This document shows positions 30,860 to 38,507 of a stretch of DNA of 64,000 nt, piece after piece (within the stretch, counting starts at the first letter, position 1; each line of letters starts with the position of its first letter). The notes below the pieces were generated by a model. It did not search any database, was not told the DNA's origin, and saw only the letters and a list, made by a program, of their open reading frames with translations. A program made the position numbers and the translations under genes. The stretch covers positions 3,038,001 through 3,102,000 of the forward strand of contig NZ_CP034835.1 in NCBI RefSeq assembly GCF_004014715.1. Direction: 5' to 3'. Origin of the DNA: Pseudoalteromonas sp. R3 (GTDB lineage Bacteria > Pseudomonadota > Gammaproteobacteria > Enterobacterales > Alteromonadaceae).

Positions 30860-31726
30860 ATGCTGATTTTGGCTTTACATGTCTCCTTACAGGCACTCAG
30901 AGCACTCGAGGCTGCTGCACGTCATGGCAGCTTTAAACACGCCGCAGAAGAACTGGCGTTAACACCCACTGCGATCTCTCATCATATTAGCAAGCTTGAA
31001 GATCGCCTCAATGTCAGTTTATTTATTCGCCAGACCAGGAAGATAGTCCTGACCGATGCGGGCCGCTTGCTGGCAACTGCCACTTCCGAAGGATTTACAA
31101 CAATAGAAACTGCACTGGCGAGTATCAGGCAACTTAATGAGGTAGTTCGGGTTAGTACCACCTCTTCATTTGCAGCACTGACATTGCTTCCGGAGCTGTA
31201 TATGTTCAATCAACACTACCCAGACATCGCAGTGCACATTGCCAGCGGAGAGCTAATGGACTGTCAGCCCCATACTATTGCGATACGGCTCGGTAATATC
31301 AAAGAGGTCAAGGCGCAGGACAGGCTGAATGTGGAGCATTATAATCTGTTTGGTTATCAGAGCTTACAAGCGTTCAGAGCCTCTGGCACCCGCCCGGTTA
31401 TCTACACCACCCGCTGGAAAAATATGGCACTGTGTAAACCTCCTCTCGAGGCCTGGTTGGCAGAAAACGGCTTAAATAAAGCGGAGTTTGATATCAGGGA
31501 ATTTGATCAGGAACTATTCTGCGTACAACAGGCGATTGCAGAGAAAGCATGGGTATTTTGCTCAGAAACGCTCACTCGTCGGCTGTGCGCAATGGGTCAG
31601 CTAAGGCCCATAAGCAACACAAGCATAGCCTCGGAATTATGCTATTACATTCCCGGGAAAAACCGCTCCCAGACGGATAATGCAAAGAGATTTATAGCGT
31701 GGGTCCAGGAGTTGATATTATCCTGA
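30860..31726 (+). CDS. LysR-family transcriptional regulator
   Basis: The 288-residue protein has a LysR winged HTH at about residues 8-66 (LQALRALEAAARHGSFKHAAEELALTPTAISHHISKLEDRL) and a periplasmic-binding-protein-like effector domain after residue 90. The N terminus resembles the GcvA subgroup (TPTAISHHI). Divergence from the azoreductase gene suggests it controls azoR in response to a quinone or electrophile. The start ATG 30860 has a weak ribosome-binding site, and nearby alternatives cannot be excluded. Confidence 0.88.
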   Translation: MLILALHVSLQALRALEAAARHGSFKHAAEELALTPTAISHHISKLEDRLNVSLFIRQTRKIVLTDAGRLLATATSEGFTTIETALASIRQLNEVVRVSTTSSFAALTLLPELYMFNQHYPDIAVHIASGELMDCQPHTIAIRLGNIKEVKAQDRLNVEHYNLFGYQSLQAFRASGTRPVIYTTRWKNMALCKPPLEAWLAENGLNKAEFDIREFDQELFCVQQAIAEKAWVFCSETLTRRLCAMGQLRPISNTSIASELCYYIPGKNRSQTDNAKRFIAWVQELILS

Positions 31727-31777
31727 ACCGAGTCGTAGGGGCGCACTTGAGGGCTGAATTAGACAGGCATTACCTCA

Positions 31778-31801
31778 AGCGGTTATAGCCAAACAACCGC
31801 T
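31778..31801. terminator. Hairpin between convergent LysR and membrane-protein genes
   Basis: A 7-bp stem (31778-31784 with 31795-31801) has a 10-nt loop, with a short extra outer pairing. It lies between the LysR stop and the stop of the 31820-32146 gene. There is no U run on either side, so its role in termination is uncertain. Confidence 0.3.
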
Positions 31802-31819
31802 CAGGGGCAATGGACGTGG

Positions 31820-32146
31820 TTACTTAACAAGTTTAAGTGTGACTTTTTCTTGTTTGGCCATCTGGTGGTTTTCTGCCCGAAACTCTTCAACACGGTCATA
31901 TATATCTTTAACGCCGTAATATTGTTCCAGGTTCTTTTCCGCGGCAAGTAAGTCACCAAACTCCATGACGATTTCATAGGCTTCAGTGTATTTATCTTCC
32001 ACCTCATCATCATTGTCCTTAGCAACTATGATCAGCGATTTAAAACGCTGTTCAACAGGCCTGAGCCTTAAACCTTTGACGATCATGGCCAATACAAAAA
32101 TAAATGCTACGACAATTAGCATACTGCCGATGTAGACTAACTCCAT
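31820..32146 (-). CDS. Single-pass membrane protein, unknown function
   Basis: The 108-residue protein has one N-terminal membrane helix (YIGSMLIVVAFIFVLAMIV) followed by a basic junction (KGLRLRPVEQR). A charged, mostly helical cytoplasmic part contains the acidic DNDDEVEDKYTEAYE. No family is recognised. It starts 2 nt after the stop of the 184-residue membrane protein, so the two are almost certainly co-translated with the double-glycine peptide gene upstream. A partner, immunity or sensing role is possible, but nothing in the sequence decides it. Confidence 0.7.
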   Translation of the reverse strand: MELVYIGSMLIVVAFIFVLAMIVKGLRLRPVEQRFKSLIIVAKDNDDEVEDKYTEAYEIVMEFGDLLAAEKNLEQYYGVKDIYDRVEEFRAENHQMAKQEKVTLKLVK

Positions 32147-32148
32147 TA

Positions 32149-32703
32149 TTATATCTCTCCCTTGGCAAGTCTTGATTCCATTAGTTTATAGAATGGAAAT
32201 CTGGCTAAGATAACAAATGTACACACGTTCCCCATTACAACAAATGGCCCATATGCATCAAACAATATGTCACTATTTAAGTAACCACGCAGGACTAACT
32301 GGGCGAAGTTCATAAACATGACTGCTAATGCGATGTATGCGACTACACGCGCAGTAGCAGAAAAGCTGCAACCCCGGATAGCATGCAATAAGTACAATAC
32401 AGTAATAAATGCAGCCCCCGTACATACTAGTGAGAAGTAGTAAATTTGGCGCATCTGCATCACTTCAAAAGGCAGGCTAAGAATGTACTGGCCCAGGCTA
32501 CGACTAGATGTGTAAAACACAAGAACAGCCAAGGAAGCTAGAAAGCATGAATGTAGCTCGTGATCGCTTTGCTTTTTCAAGGTACTTTTTCCACCGAAAA
32601 ATAAATCAAAGCGATGCTGTTTAAAGCTATGGAGCAAAAACAAAACAACAAACAGCTCTAATGCTATTATTATCCATCCAGTAACTTGATAAAACTCATT
32701 CAT
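32149..32703 (-). CDS. Polytopic membrane protein, unknown function
   Basis: The 184-residue protein has about five predicted membrane helices (ITGWIIIALELFVVLFLLHS-like start, then HSCFLASLAVLVFYTSS, IYYFSLVCTGAAFITVLYLL, ARVVAYIALAVMFMNFAQLVL and FVVMGNVCTFVILARF). Charged loops lie between them. No known family is recognised, and it lacks the cysteine-protease and ATP-binding domains of peptide exporters. It starts 21 nt after the stop of the 59-residue double-glycine peptide gene and is followed 2 nt later by another membrane protein. Confidence 0.7.
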   Translation of the reverse strand: MNEFYQVTGWIIIALELFVVLFLLHSFKQHRFDLFFGGKSTLKKQSDHELHSCFLASLAVLVFYTSSRSLGQYILSLPFEVMQMRQIYYFSLVCTGAAFITVLYLLHAIRGCSFSATARVVAYIALAVMFMNFAQLVLRGYLNSDILFDAYGPFVVMGNVCTFVILARFPFYKLMESRLAKGEI

Positions 32704-32724
32704 GCTTGGCTAAAACCTTACCGA

Positions 32725-32904
32725 TTACCCACCAACAAACAATAGTGCAGACTCAGGAGACAAATTGCGAGCTCGAGGTTGTGACCCATCACCTCCTCCA
32801 GTGCCACCGGCAACCAGCCGTGCACTTTCTTCGCTCAGCCCAGAAACTCTCTCTAGCTGGGTCATTTTTGATTTATTATTTAAGCTCTTTATAAAAAACT
32901 TCAT
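32725..32904 (-). CDS. Small double-glycine peptide, candidate secreted or modified peptide precursor
   Basis: ATG 32904 is preceded by AAGGACGGAAAAT, a good ribosome-binding site, and gives 59 residues. After a basic start (MKFFIKSLNNKSK) the peptide has LSEESARLVAGG (residues 23-34), which fits the double-glycine leader pattern LSxxExxxVxGG of bacteriocins and related peptides. The stretch TGGGDGSQPRARN follows. The C terminus then repeats the motif as LSPESALLFVGG (48-59). The last residues are therefore also Gly-Gly. Two membrane-protein genes follow in the same operon. No modification enzyme or peptidase-containing exporter is adjacent, so peptide maturation is inference. Confidence 0.6.
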   Translation of the reverse strand: MKFFIKSLNNKSKMTQLERVSGLSEESARLVAGGTGGGDGSQPRARNLSPESALLFVGG

Positions 32905-32942
32905 ATTTTCCGTCCTTCTAATGAATTGAAAGGACCACCCAC

Positions 32943-32980
32943 TAAGGTTACGCACATGTTAACCTTATTGCCATATAGTA
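32943..32980 (-). promoter_or_regulatory. Candidate promoter and inverted repeat before the double-glycine peptide gene
   Basis: A possible -10 TACTAT lies at 32975-32980 on the minus strand, with no convincing -35. It is followed by an 8-bp inverted repeat (TAAGGTTA at 32943-32950 and TAACCTTA at 32960-32967, spacer 9 nt), which would fall at the start of the transcript, 39 nt before the ATG. It could be an operator or an RNA hairpin. I see nothing else I can name between 32981 and the putP terminator at 33218. Confidence 0.35.
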
Positions 32981-33217
32981 ACAAGCATTAATTGCCTTAA
33001 ATTCACTGAATTGCGGATGATCTCGTACACCATGAAATTGGCCAAAAAGCTTAATACTGACCGGATCACGATACTGTTCATGATAAGGAAAATTAGAAAA
33101 ATTGGAACAACAAAACGACAAACCGGCCGCCGTCTCGCCGATTTACGGCCCTTATCACATACCTGATCGTAAGTTTAACTCGGCCCTGAAGGCAACCAGG
33201 CCATACCTTTGGGACAC

Positions 33218-33246
33218 AAAAAAGCCGCGGTCAGCATACCGCGGCT
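33218..33246 (-). terminator. Intrinsic terminator after putP
   Basis: On the minus strand a perfect 9-bp stem (33223-33231 with 33238-33246) and a 6-nt loop are followed by six U residues. It starts 19 nt after the putP stop. Confidence 0.85.
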
Positions 33247-33265
33247 ATTGATTTGGCTGCAACAC

Positions 33266-34744
33266 TTATAGTGCGGTTTGCATTTCCTCGAACTTATCGG
33301 TGATTGCAACACTGGGCTCAGAAGTTGCCAGGCTTACCGCCACAATCGCAACCGCTGAGGCGATAAATCCAGGTACAATTTCATAGATAAGCGCACTTAG
33401 TGGCTGGTCGTTAACAGTCACTGGACCATAAATCCAGAACAGTACCGTTGCAGCACCCACTATCATGCCCGACAAAGCACCTGCAAAGTTCATCCGTTTC
33501 CAGAACAAGCTCAGCAATACCAGTGGGCCAAATGCAGCACCAAACCCAGCCCAGGCATTACTTACCAGACTCAAAATCGTGCTGTCTCTGTCGTAGGCAA
33601 GATAAATGGCACACAGCGATACCAAGGCAACACTAATACGGCCAACCAGAACAAGCTCTTTGTCTGAGGCATCTTTGCGCAGGAAGATTTTATAAAAATC
33701 TTCGGTCAAGGAGCTTGAGCTCACCAATAACTGCGAAGAAATGGTACTCATAATGGCTGCCAGAATAGCTGCAAGTAAAAAGCCTGCTATCAGGGGGTGG
33801 AACAGCAATTCAGATAAGATCAGGAAGATCGTCTCCGGATCTTCAACCACAATGCCGTTTTCGTGCGCATAAGCCGCGCCAAACAGACCGGTTGTGATAG
33901 CGCCAATTGTCGCCACCAGCATCCAGCTCATACCAATGCGTCGCGCCGTAGGCATGTCTTTCACGCTGCGTACTGACATAAAACGTACAATAATATGTGG
34001 CTGACCAAAGTACCCCAATCCCCAGGACATGGCAGAGATGATGCCGATTGCACCACCAGCACCAACCCAGGTAAGCAGTTGAGGGTTAATATCGTTGAGT
34101 GTGACACTGAGCGGATTATCGAGCAGTGAATAAGTGACGGCTGGCACCAGAATTAACGCCAGGAACATGATACAGCCCTGCACAAAGTCGGTCAGGCTAA
34201 CCGCCAAAAAACCGCCGAACAAGGTGTATAAGACCACCACACCCGTCGTGATATACAGGCCGGATTCGTAGCTCATGCCAAACGAGTTTTCGAAGAGTTT
34301 ACCACCGGAAACCACACCTGCTGATGTATACAGGGTAAAGAAAATAATGATCACCAGCGCCGAGACAATACGCAATGCATTGCCTTTGTCTTCAAAGCGA
34401 TTAGCAAAATAGTCTGGAATGGTGATCGCATCATTGGCCAGTTCGGTGTACACGCGCAGACGTGGTGCCACCAATAAATAGTTTAAAAAGGCACCTATTA
34501 CCAAACCTATGGCTATCCAGGTGCTACTGAAACCACTGACAAACATGGCGCCTGGCAGACCCATTAGGATCCAGCCACTCATATCCGAGGCACCCGCAGA
34601 TAAGGCCGCGACACTAGGTGGAAGGCTTCTGCCACCCAACATATAACCCGACACGTCGCTGGTTGACTTACGATACGCGTACAGTCCGATACCCAGCATG
34701 GCGATGAAATACATGGCAAGTGAGATCATAGTGCCTGTTTCCAA
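33266..34744 (-). CDS. putP: Sodium/proline symporter
   Basis: Inner-membrane Na+-coupled proline importer of the solute:sodium symporter family. The 492-residue protein has about 13 membrane helices and the family motifs GGRSLPPSVAALSAGASDMSGW, GLGYFGQPHIIVRFM and ISSQLLVSSSSLTEDFY. The start is TTG 34744, chosen because a strong AAAGGAGG lies 5 nt before it; the next ATG is 15 nt further and too far from that site. It is divergent from the EAL-HDOD gene across 269 nt, and no putA gene is nearby. Confidence 0.93.
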   Translation of the reverse strand: METGTMISLAMYFIAMLGIGLYAYRKSTSDVSGYMLGGRSLPPSVAALSAGASDMSGWILMGLPGAMFVSGFSSTWIAIGLVIGAFLNYLLVAPRLRVYTELANDAITIPDYFANRFEDKGNALRIVSALVIIIFFTLYTSAGVVSGGKLFENSFGMSYESGLYITTGVVVLYTLFGGFLAVSLTDFVQGCIMFLALILVPAVTYSLLDNPLSVTLNDINPQLLTWVGAGGAIGIISAMSWGLGYFGQPHIIVRFMSVRSVKDMPTARRIGMSWMLVATIGAITTGLFGAAYAHENGIVVEDPETIFLILSELLFHPLIAGFLLAAILAAIMSTISSQLLVSSSSLTEDFYKIFLRKDASDKELVLVGRISVALVSLCAIYLAYDRDSTILSLVSNAWAGFGAAFGPLVLLSLFWKRMNFAGALSGMIVGAATVLFWIYGPVTVNDQPLSALIYEIVPGFIASAVAIVAVSLATSEPSVAITDKFEEMQTAL

Positions 34745-35013
34745 AATTACCTCCTTTAGTTCGGGCTCCTCTCCACAATATCAGATGCTGTTTTTCTTAG
34801 CTGAGATTGGGACAAAAGCCATTGCGAAAGGTCCACTATAACATGGCATAGATCACCACCCAAGTTACACGGGGTGAACCGGGCATGAATTGCGCGCAAA
34901 CACCCTCATACCTTAATACCAAAAGCTGAAACAAGCTGAATTAATTAATGAAATAAGCCTGAGATTGCCTTATATTGTTGTGCAGTAGAAGTATTTAGTC
35001 AGGTGTATCTTTC

Positions 35014-36237
35014 ATGTATTTTTATGCCGCCAGGCAGCCAATCCTAAATAAAAACAAAGAACTCGTGGGTTACGAGCTATTATTTCGTGATGGATTAGAT
35101 AATGTCTTCCCGGAAATTGATGGCTCTGAGGCAACCTCAAGGTTGATCGAAGGTAGTCAGTTTAACTTTGGCCTGGAAGATTTAACCGACAACAAACCCG
35201 CCTATATCAACTTCACGCTCGAAACCTTACTCAAAGGCTACCCCACTATGATGGGACGCGAGCAGCTGGTTGTGGAAATCCTCGAAACAGTGCAGCCGGG
35301 CAAGCGCCTGCTTGCTGCCGTGCAGGATCTCAAGAGCAAAGGCTACACCATAGTACTGGACGATTATCAGCATCAAAAGGTGTGGCGACACTTCTATCCG
35401 TTTATCGACCAGATCAAAATAGATGTGCTGACCACAGACATAGAAACCATTAAAGAAATCAAGGAAGCCATTGCGCCGTTCAAGAATATTGAACTAGTCG
35501 CTGAAAAAGTCGAAACACATGAGCAGTACCAGCAGGCACTTGAGCTTGGTTTTAGTTACTTCCAGGGGTTCTTTTTTGCCAAACCCGAAGTGGTTCAGAG
35601 TAAAACCTTACCGCCATCAGAGATGGCGCTGGCGGAGCTGTTGTACGAAACATCAAGCGTCGACGTTGACCTAAAGCGTATTACCCAGGTATTCGAGCGC
35701 GATGTTAACCTGAGCTATAAATTACTGCGTTACTCTAACTCAGCCGCGTTTAAGCGTCGCGCCGAAATTTCTACCATTAAGCAGGCTCTGGTGGTGTTAG
35801 GTAACCAGGAACTTAAAAAGTTTTTATCTTTGCTGTTTGCCTCGCAGGTTTCTTCAGAGAAACCGCTTGAGCTGGTACGCCTGTCACTCACTCGCGCACG
35901 CTTTGCTGAACTGTTGGCAGTGAAACATAACAAGCTCAAGGACACTGGTATGGCCTTTCTGGCGGGCATGATGTCACTGATGGACGCCATCCTGGATGAA
36001 AGCATGGACAGTGTAATGAACAAGCTACCACTGGCCATTGAAATCAAAGATGCTCTTTTAAAACAAGAGGGTCTGCTGGCCAGTTACCTGACGCTTATCA
36101 AAATGTATGAACAGGCTAACTGGCAAGGTGCGAACGAATTGGCGCAACAGTTGAGCCTGGACCCGGATCTGCTGCCAGACTATTACCACGAAGCGCTGCA
36201 GTGGTGCGATCAACAAATGGAAGTGATGTCAATTTAG
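35014..36237 (+). CDS. EAL-HDOD signalling protein (YuxH/CdgJ type)
   Basis: The 407-residue protein combines an EAL-like domain (about 1-200) with an HDOD domain (about 205-400). The EAL domain keeps many of the residues of active cyclic-di-GMP phosphodiesterases: Glu21 in ELL, Asn in YINFT, Glu in VVEILE, DD in VLDDYQHQ, Lys in QIKIDV, Glu in AEKVE and Gln in YFQGFFFAKP. The DDFGTG loop is, however, changed to DDYQHQ. In the family some members are active and others only bind partners. Vibrio CdgJ of this layout affects motility, which suits an organism with this flagellar cluster. Confidence 0.87.
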   Translation: MYFYAARQPILNKNKELVGYELLFRDGLDNVFPEIDGSEATSRLIEGSQFNFGLEDLTDNKPAYINFTLETLLKGYPTMMGREQLVVEILETVQPGKRLLAAVQDLKSKGYTIVLDDYQHQKVWRHFYPFIDQIKIDVLTTDIETIKEIKEAIAPFKNIELVAEKVETHEQYQQALELGFSYFQGFFFAKPEVVQSKTLPPSEMALAELLYETSSVDVDLKRITQVFERDVNLSYKLLRYSNSAAFKRRAEISTIKQALVVLGNQELKKFLSLLFASQVSSEKPLELVRLSLTRARFAELLAVKHNKLKDTGMAFLAGMMSLMDAILDESMDSVMNKLPLAIEIKDALLKQEGLLASYLTLIKMYEQANWQGANELAQQLSLDPDLLPDYYHEALQWCDQQMEVMSI

Positions 36238-36263
36238 CACTGGCAGTTGTTTTATGGTTTACC

Positions 36264-36296
36264 AAACAGCCCCTCTCGGTGGCTGTTTTTGTTTTA
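36264..36296 (+). terminator. Intrinsic terminator after the EAL-HDOD gene
   Basis: An 8-bp stem (36264-36271 with 36281-36288) with a 9-nt loop is followed by TTGTTTT on the plus strand, 26 nt after the stop. Confidence 0.75.
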
Positions 36297-36336
36297 GGTC
36301 AATGTTTTCTTTTTTCTGCTGCTAAATCCGTTCAGG

Positions 36337-36353
36337 TGCGACAATTTGTCACA
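36337..36353. promoter_or_regulatory. Near-palindrome upstream of the copper-type receptor (candidate operator)
   Basis: The sequence TGCGACAATTTGTCACA contains the perfect inverted repeat GACAA-T-TTGTC and lies 67 nt before the receptor ATG. It resembles the GACAA-NN-TTGTC core of E. coli CusR sites, but with one base less in the middle. A role in copper control is inferred from that resemblance and the downstream gene only. Confidence 0.35.
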
Positions 36354-36420
36354 TCCCAAGCATTTGTCTGGCAAGTAAAATTCCTCTCAATAAAAACGTG
36401 AAAATACTTTGGGATGGATC

Positions 36421-38472
36421 ATGACCAGAAACCTCATTTGGCTTGCAGTAGCCGCCGCTTTTTCTGCACACAGCCAGGATACACAACTCGACAAACACAC
36501 AGACAGCCTGGAACGCATCGTGGTTATCGCCCCCATGCATAGTCCACTGGATATCAAAACTGATCCAAAGGCCCCCAGACAACCTTTACCCGCTCAGGAT
36601 GGTGCCGATTTGCTGTCCAGTATTGCCGGTTTCTCTTTGATTAAAAAAGGTGGCGCCAGCAGCGATCCTGTATTTCGGGGGATGGCTGGTTCGCGTCTGA
36701 ATATTATTACCGATGGTGGCCTGACACTTGGTGGCTGTGGCGGCCGTATGGATCCACCTACAGCCTATATTACACCGCAAACCTACGATACGCTGACCGT
36801 GATCAAAGGCCCACAGACGGTACTTTATGGCCCGGGAAACAGTGCCGCCACAGTGATTTTTGAGCGCGAATCGGAGCGCCTGAGTGAGGCAGGCTGGCAA
36901 GGCTTTGCCAACGCAACTTCAGGTAGTTTTGGCAAGCGTATGGTAAATGCCGATATCAAAGGCGGTACACAAGACTACTACGCCCGAGTTGCCGCCAGTA
37001 AGAGCGATGCCGATGATTATGAAGACGGCGAAGGCAATTCCATTCACTCCGCGTATGATAAATGGAACCTCGACTCAGAGTTTGCTTACACTCCGGATGA
37101 AGACAGCCTGTATAGCCTGAGCCTTGGCCGCAGTGATGGCAAGGTCGCCTACGCGGATCGCATGATGGATGGCAGCAAGTTCGATAGAAATCACGTTGCG
37201 CTGAACATTGAGTTGAGCGAACTAACAGGGTTGGTTACTGCGCTGGAAGCCAATGTGTATTACAACAACATAGATCACATCATGGATAACCATAGCCTGC
37301 GAACATTCACCCCTAATATAATGATGAAAAGCCCGACCTCATCCAACCCGGATCGGCGTACCTGGGGTGGCAAGATCATGCTCACTTCTGTCATCAATAA
37401 ACAGCACACATTGAGCTATGGTGTCGATCATCAACAAAACCGCCATCGTATCCGCGTCAGTATGAACCAGCCAGAGATGCCAGTAGAATCTATGCCGCGC
37501 CGCAACAACGCCGAGTTTAAACAAACCGGACTATTCGGCGAGCTGGAATATGCCCTGCGCACAGAAGGCTCAATACGTAGCCAATGGGTGAGTGGATTAC
37601 GCCTTGATGACTGGTCTGCCACTGATAAGCGCCAACAACTTGGCTCCATGATGATGCCAATGGTTAACCCCACGGCCAATCATACCCGAGATGATTCCCT
37701 GTGGAGCGGTTTTACTCGCTATCAGGTTCAGCATCAGGATATGAGCTATTACATTGGCGCAGGCCATAGCGAACGCTTTGCGGATTACTGGGAGCTGATG
37801 GGTGGCGGACGCCGTAGCGTGGATAGCATGAGCGCCTTCTTACTAGAGACGGAAAAGACTAACCAGTTGGATATCGGCTGGATGTTACAAAAATCCGGCA
37901 TGACAACGTCAGTCTCTTTATTCTACAACCGCATTGAAGACTATCTGCTGACTGACAATCGCTACGAAGTGATGGACAAAACATTGGCGGTTACCCGCAA
38001 CATAGATGCTCAAACCATGGGCCTCGAAATGGAAACCCGAATGGAGCTCAGTAAACGGCTGAATTTCACGACCAGTATCAATTATGTGCGTGGCAGCAAT
38101 AAAACGGATCATACCGCGCTCGCGCAGCAACCACCGTTGCAGGCACGTTTAGCTATGGATTACACGCTGGATAAATGGCAGGTTGGCGGTTTATGGCGCC
38201 TCGTAAAAAGTCAGAATCGTGTTGCCATTGGCCAGGGTAATATTGCCGGTCAGGACGTTGGAGCCAGCCACGGCTTTGGTACACTGGCACTAAATGTGTC
38301 CTATAGCTATTCAGATGAAATGCTATTGAGTCTCGGAGTCGACAATGTGCTCGACAAAACCTATGCCGAGCACCTGAGTCGCGCCGGCGCTATGGTCAGC
38401 GGCTATGCGCAAATAGACAAAGTAAACGAAGCTGGTCGCACGCTGTGGGCCAATGTGAACTGGCGCTTTTGA
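36421..38472 (+). CDS. TonB-dependent copper receptor (OprC/NosA type)
   Basis: Outer-membrane TonB-dependent receptor of 683 residues, starting at ATG 36421 (MTRNLIWLAVAAAFSAHSQ, a signal peptide) behind GGGATGG. The TonB box region is followed by a plug domain with LGGCGGRMDPPTAYITPQ, the hallmark of the OprC/NosA copper-receptor family, and VIKGPQTVLYGPGNS. Met-rich stretches such as FTPNIMMKSP, MPVESMPRR and LGSMMMPMVN may bind copper. The C-terminal barrel ends in NWRF. The family is linked to copper uptake and nitrous oxide reductase maturation; no nos genes are here. It converges with a lipoprotein gene 35 nt away. Confidence 0.92.
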   Translation: MTRNLIWLAVAAAFSAHSQDTQLDKHTDSLERIVVIAPMHSPLDIKTDPKAPRQPLPAQDGADLLSSIAGFSLIKKGGASSDPVFRGMAGSRLNIITDGGLTLGGCGGRMDPPTAYITPQTYDTLTVIKGPQTVLYGPGNSAATVIFERESERLSEAGWQGFANATSGSFGKRMVNADIKGGTQDYYARVAASKSDADDYEDGEGNSIHSAYDKWNLDSEFAYTPDEDSLYSLSLGRSDGKVAYADRMMDGSKFDRNHVALNIELSELTGLVTALEANVYYNNIDHIMDNHSLRTFTPNIMMKSPTSSNPDRRTWGGKIMLTSVINKQHTLSYGVDHQQNRHRIRVSMNQPEMPVESMPRRNNAEFKQTGLFGELEYALRTEGSIRSQWVSGLRLDDWSATDKRQQLGSMMMPMVNPTANHTRDDSLWSGFTRYQVQHQDMSYYIGAGHSERFADYWELMGGGRRSVDSMSAFLLETEKTNQLDIGWMLQKSGMTTSVSLFYNRIEDYLLTDNRYEVMDKTLAVTRNIDAQTMGLEMETRMELSKRLNFTTSINYVRGSNKTDHTALAQQPPLQARLAMDYTLDKWQVGGLWRLVKSQNRVAIGQGNIAGQDVGASHGFGTLALNVSYSYSDEMLLSLGVDNVLDKTYAEHLSRAGAMVSGYAQIDKVNEAGRTLWANVNWRF

Positions 38473-38482
38473 TCCAGCAAAC

Positions 38483-38506
38483 GGTTTGGGGGCCTGCCCC
38501 CAAACC
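38483..38506. terminator. Bidirectional hairpin between copper receptor and lipoprotein genes
   Basis: A perfect 10-bp stem (38483-38492 with 38497-38506) with a 4-nt loop fills most of the 35-nt gap between the two convergent stop codons. No long U run follows on either strand, but the position and stability fit a shared terminator. Confidence 0.6.
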
Positions 38507-38507
38507 A

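Noticed and set aside
33032..33166. Short basic plus-strand frame MKLAKKLNTDRITILF in the putP-peptide gap
   Set aside because: No ribosome-binding site precedes it, it lies opposite the direction of both neighbours, and the sequence resembles no known peptide.
34912..34960. AT-rich stretch with TACCAAAAGC and TTAATTAATG as a third copy of the dispersed repeat
   Set aside because: Only short AT-rich words match; the TCAATTTGACGGAG body and the terminal inverted repeats are absent.
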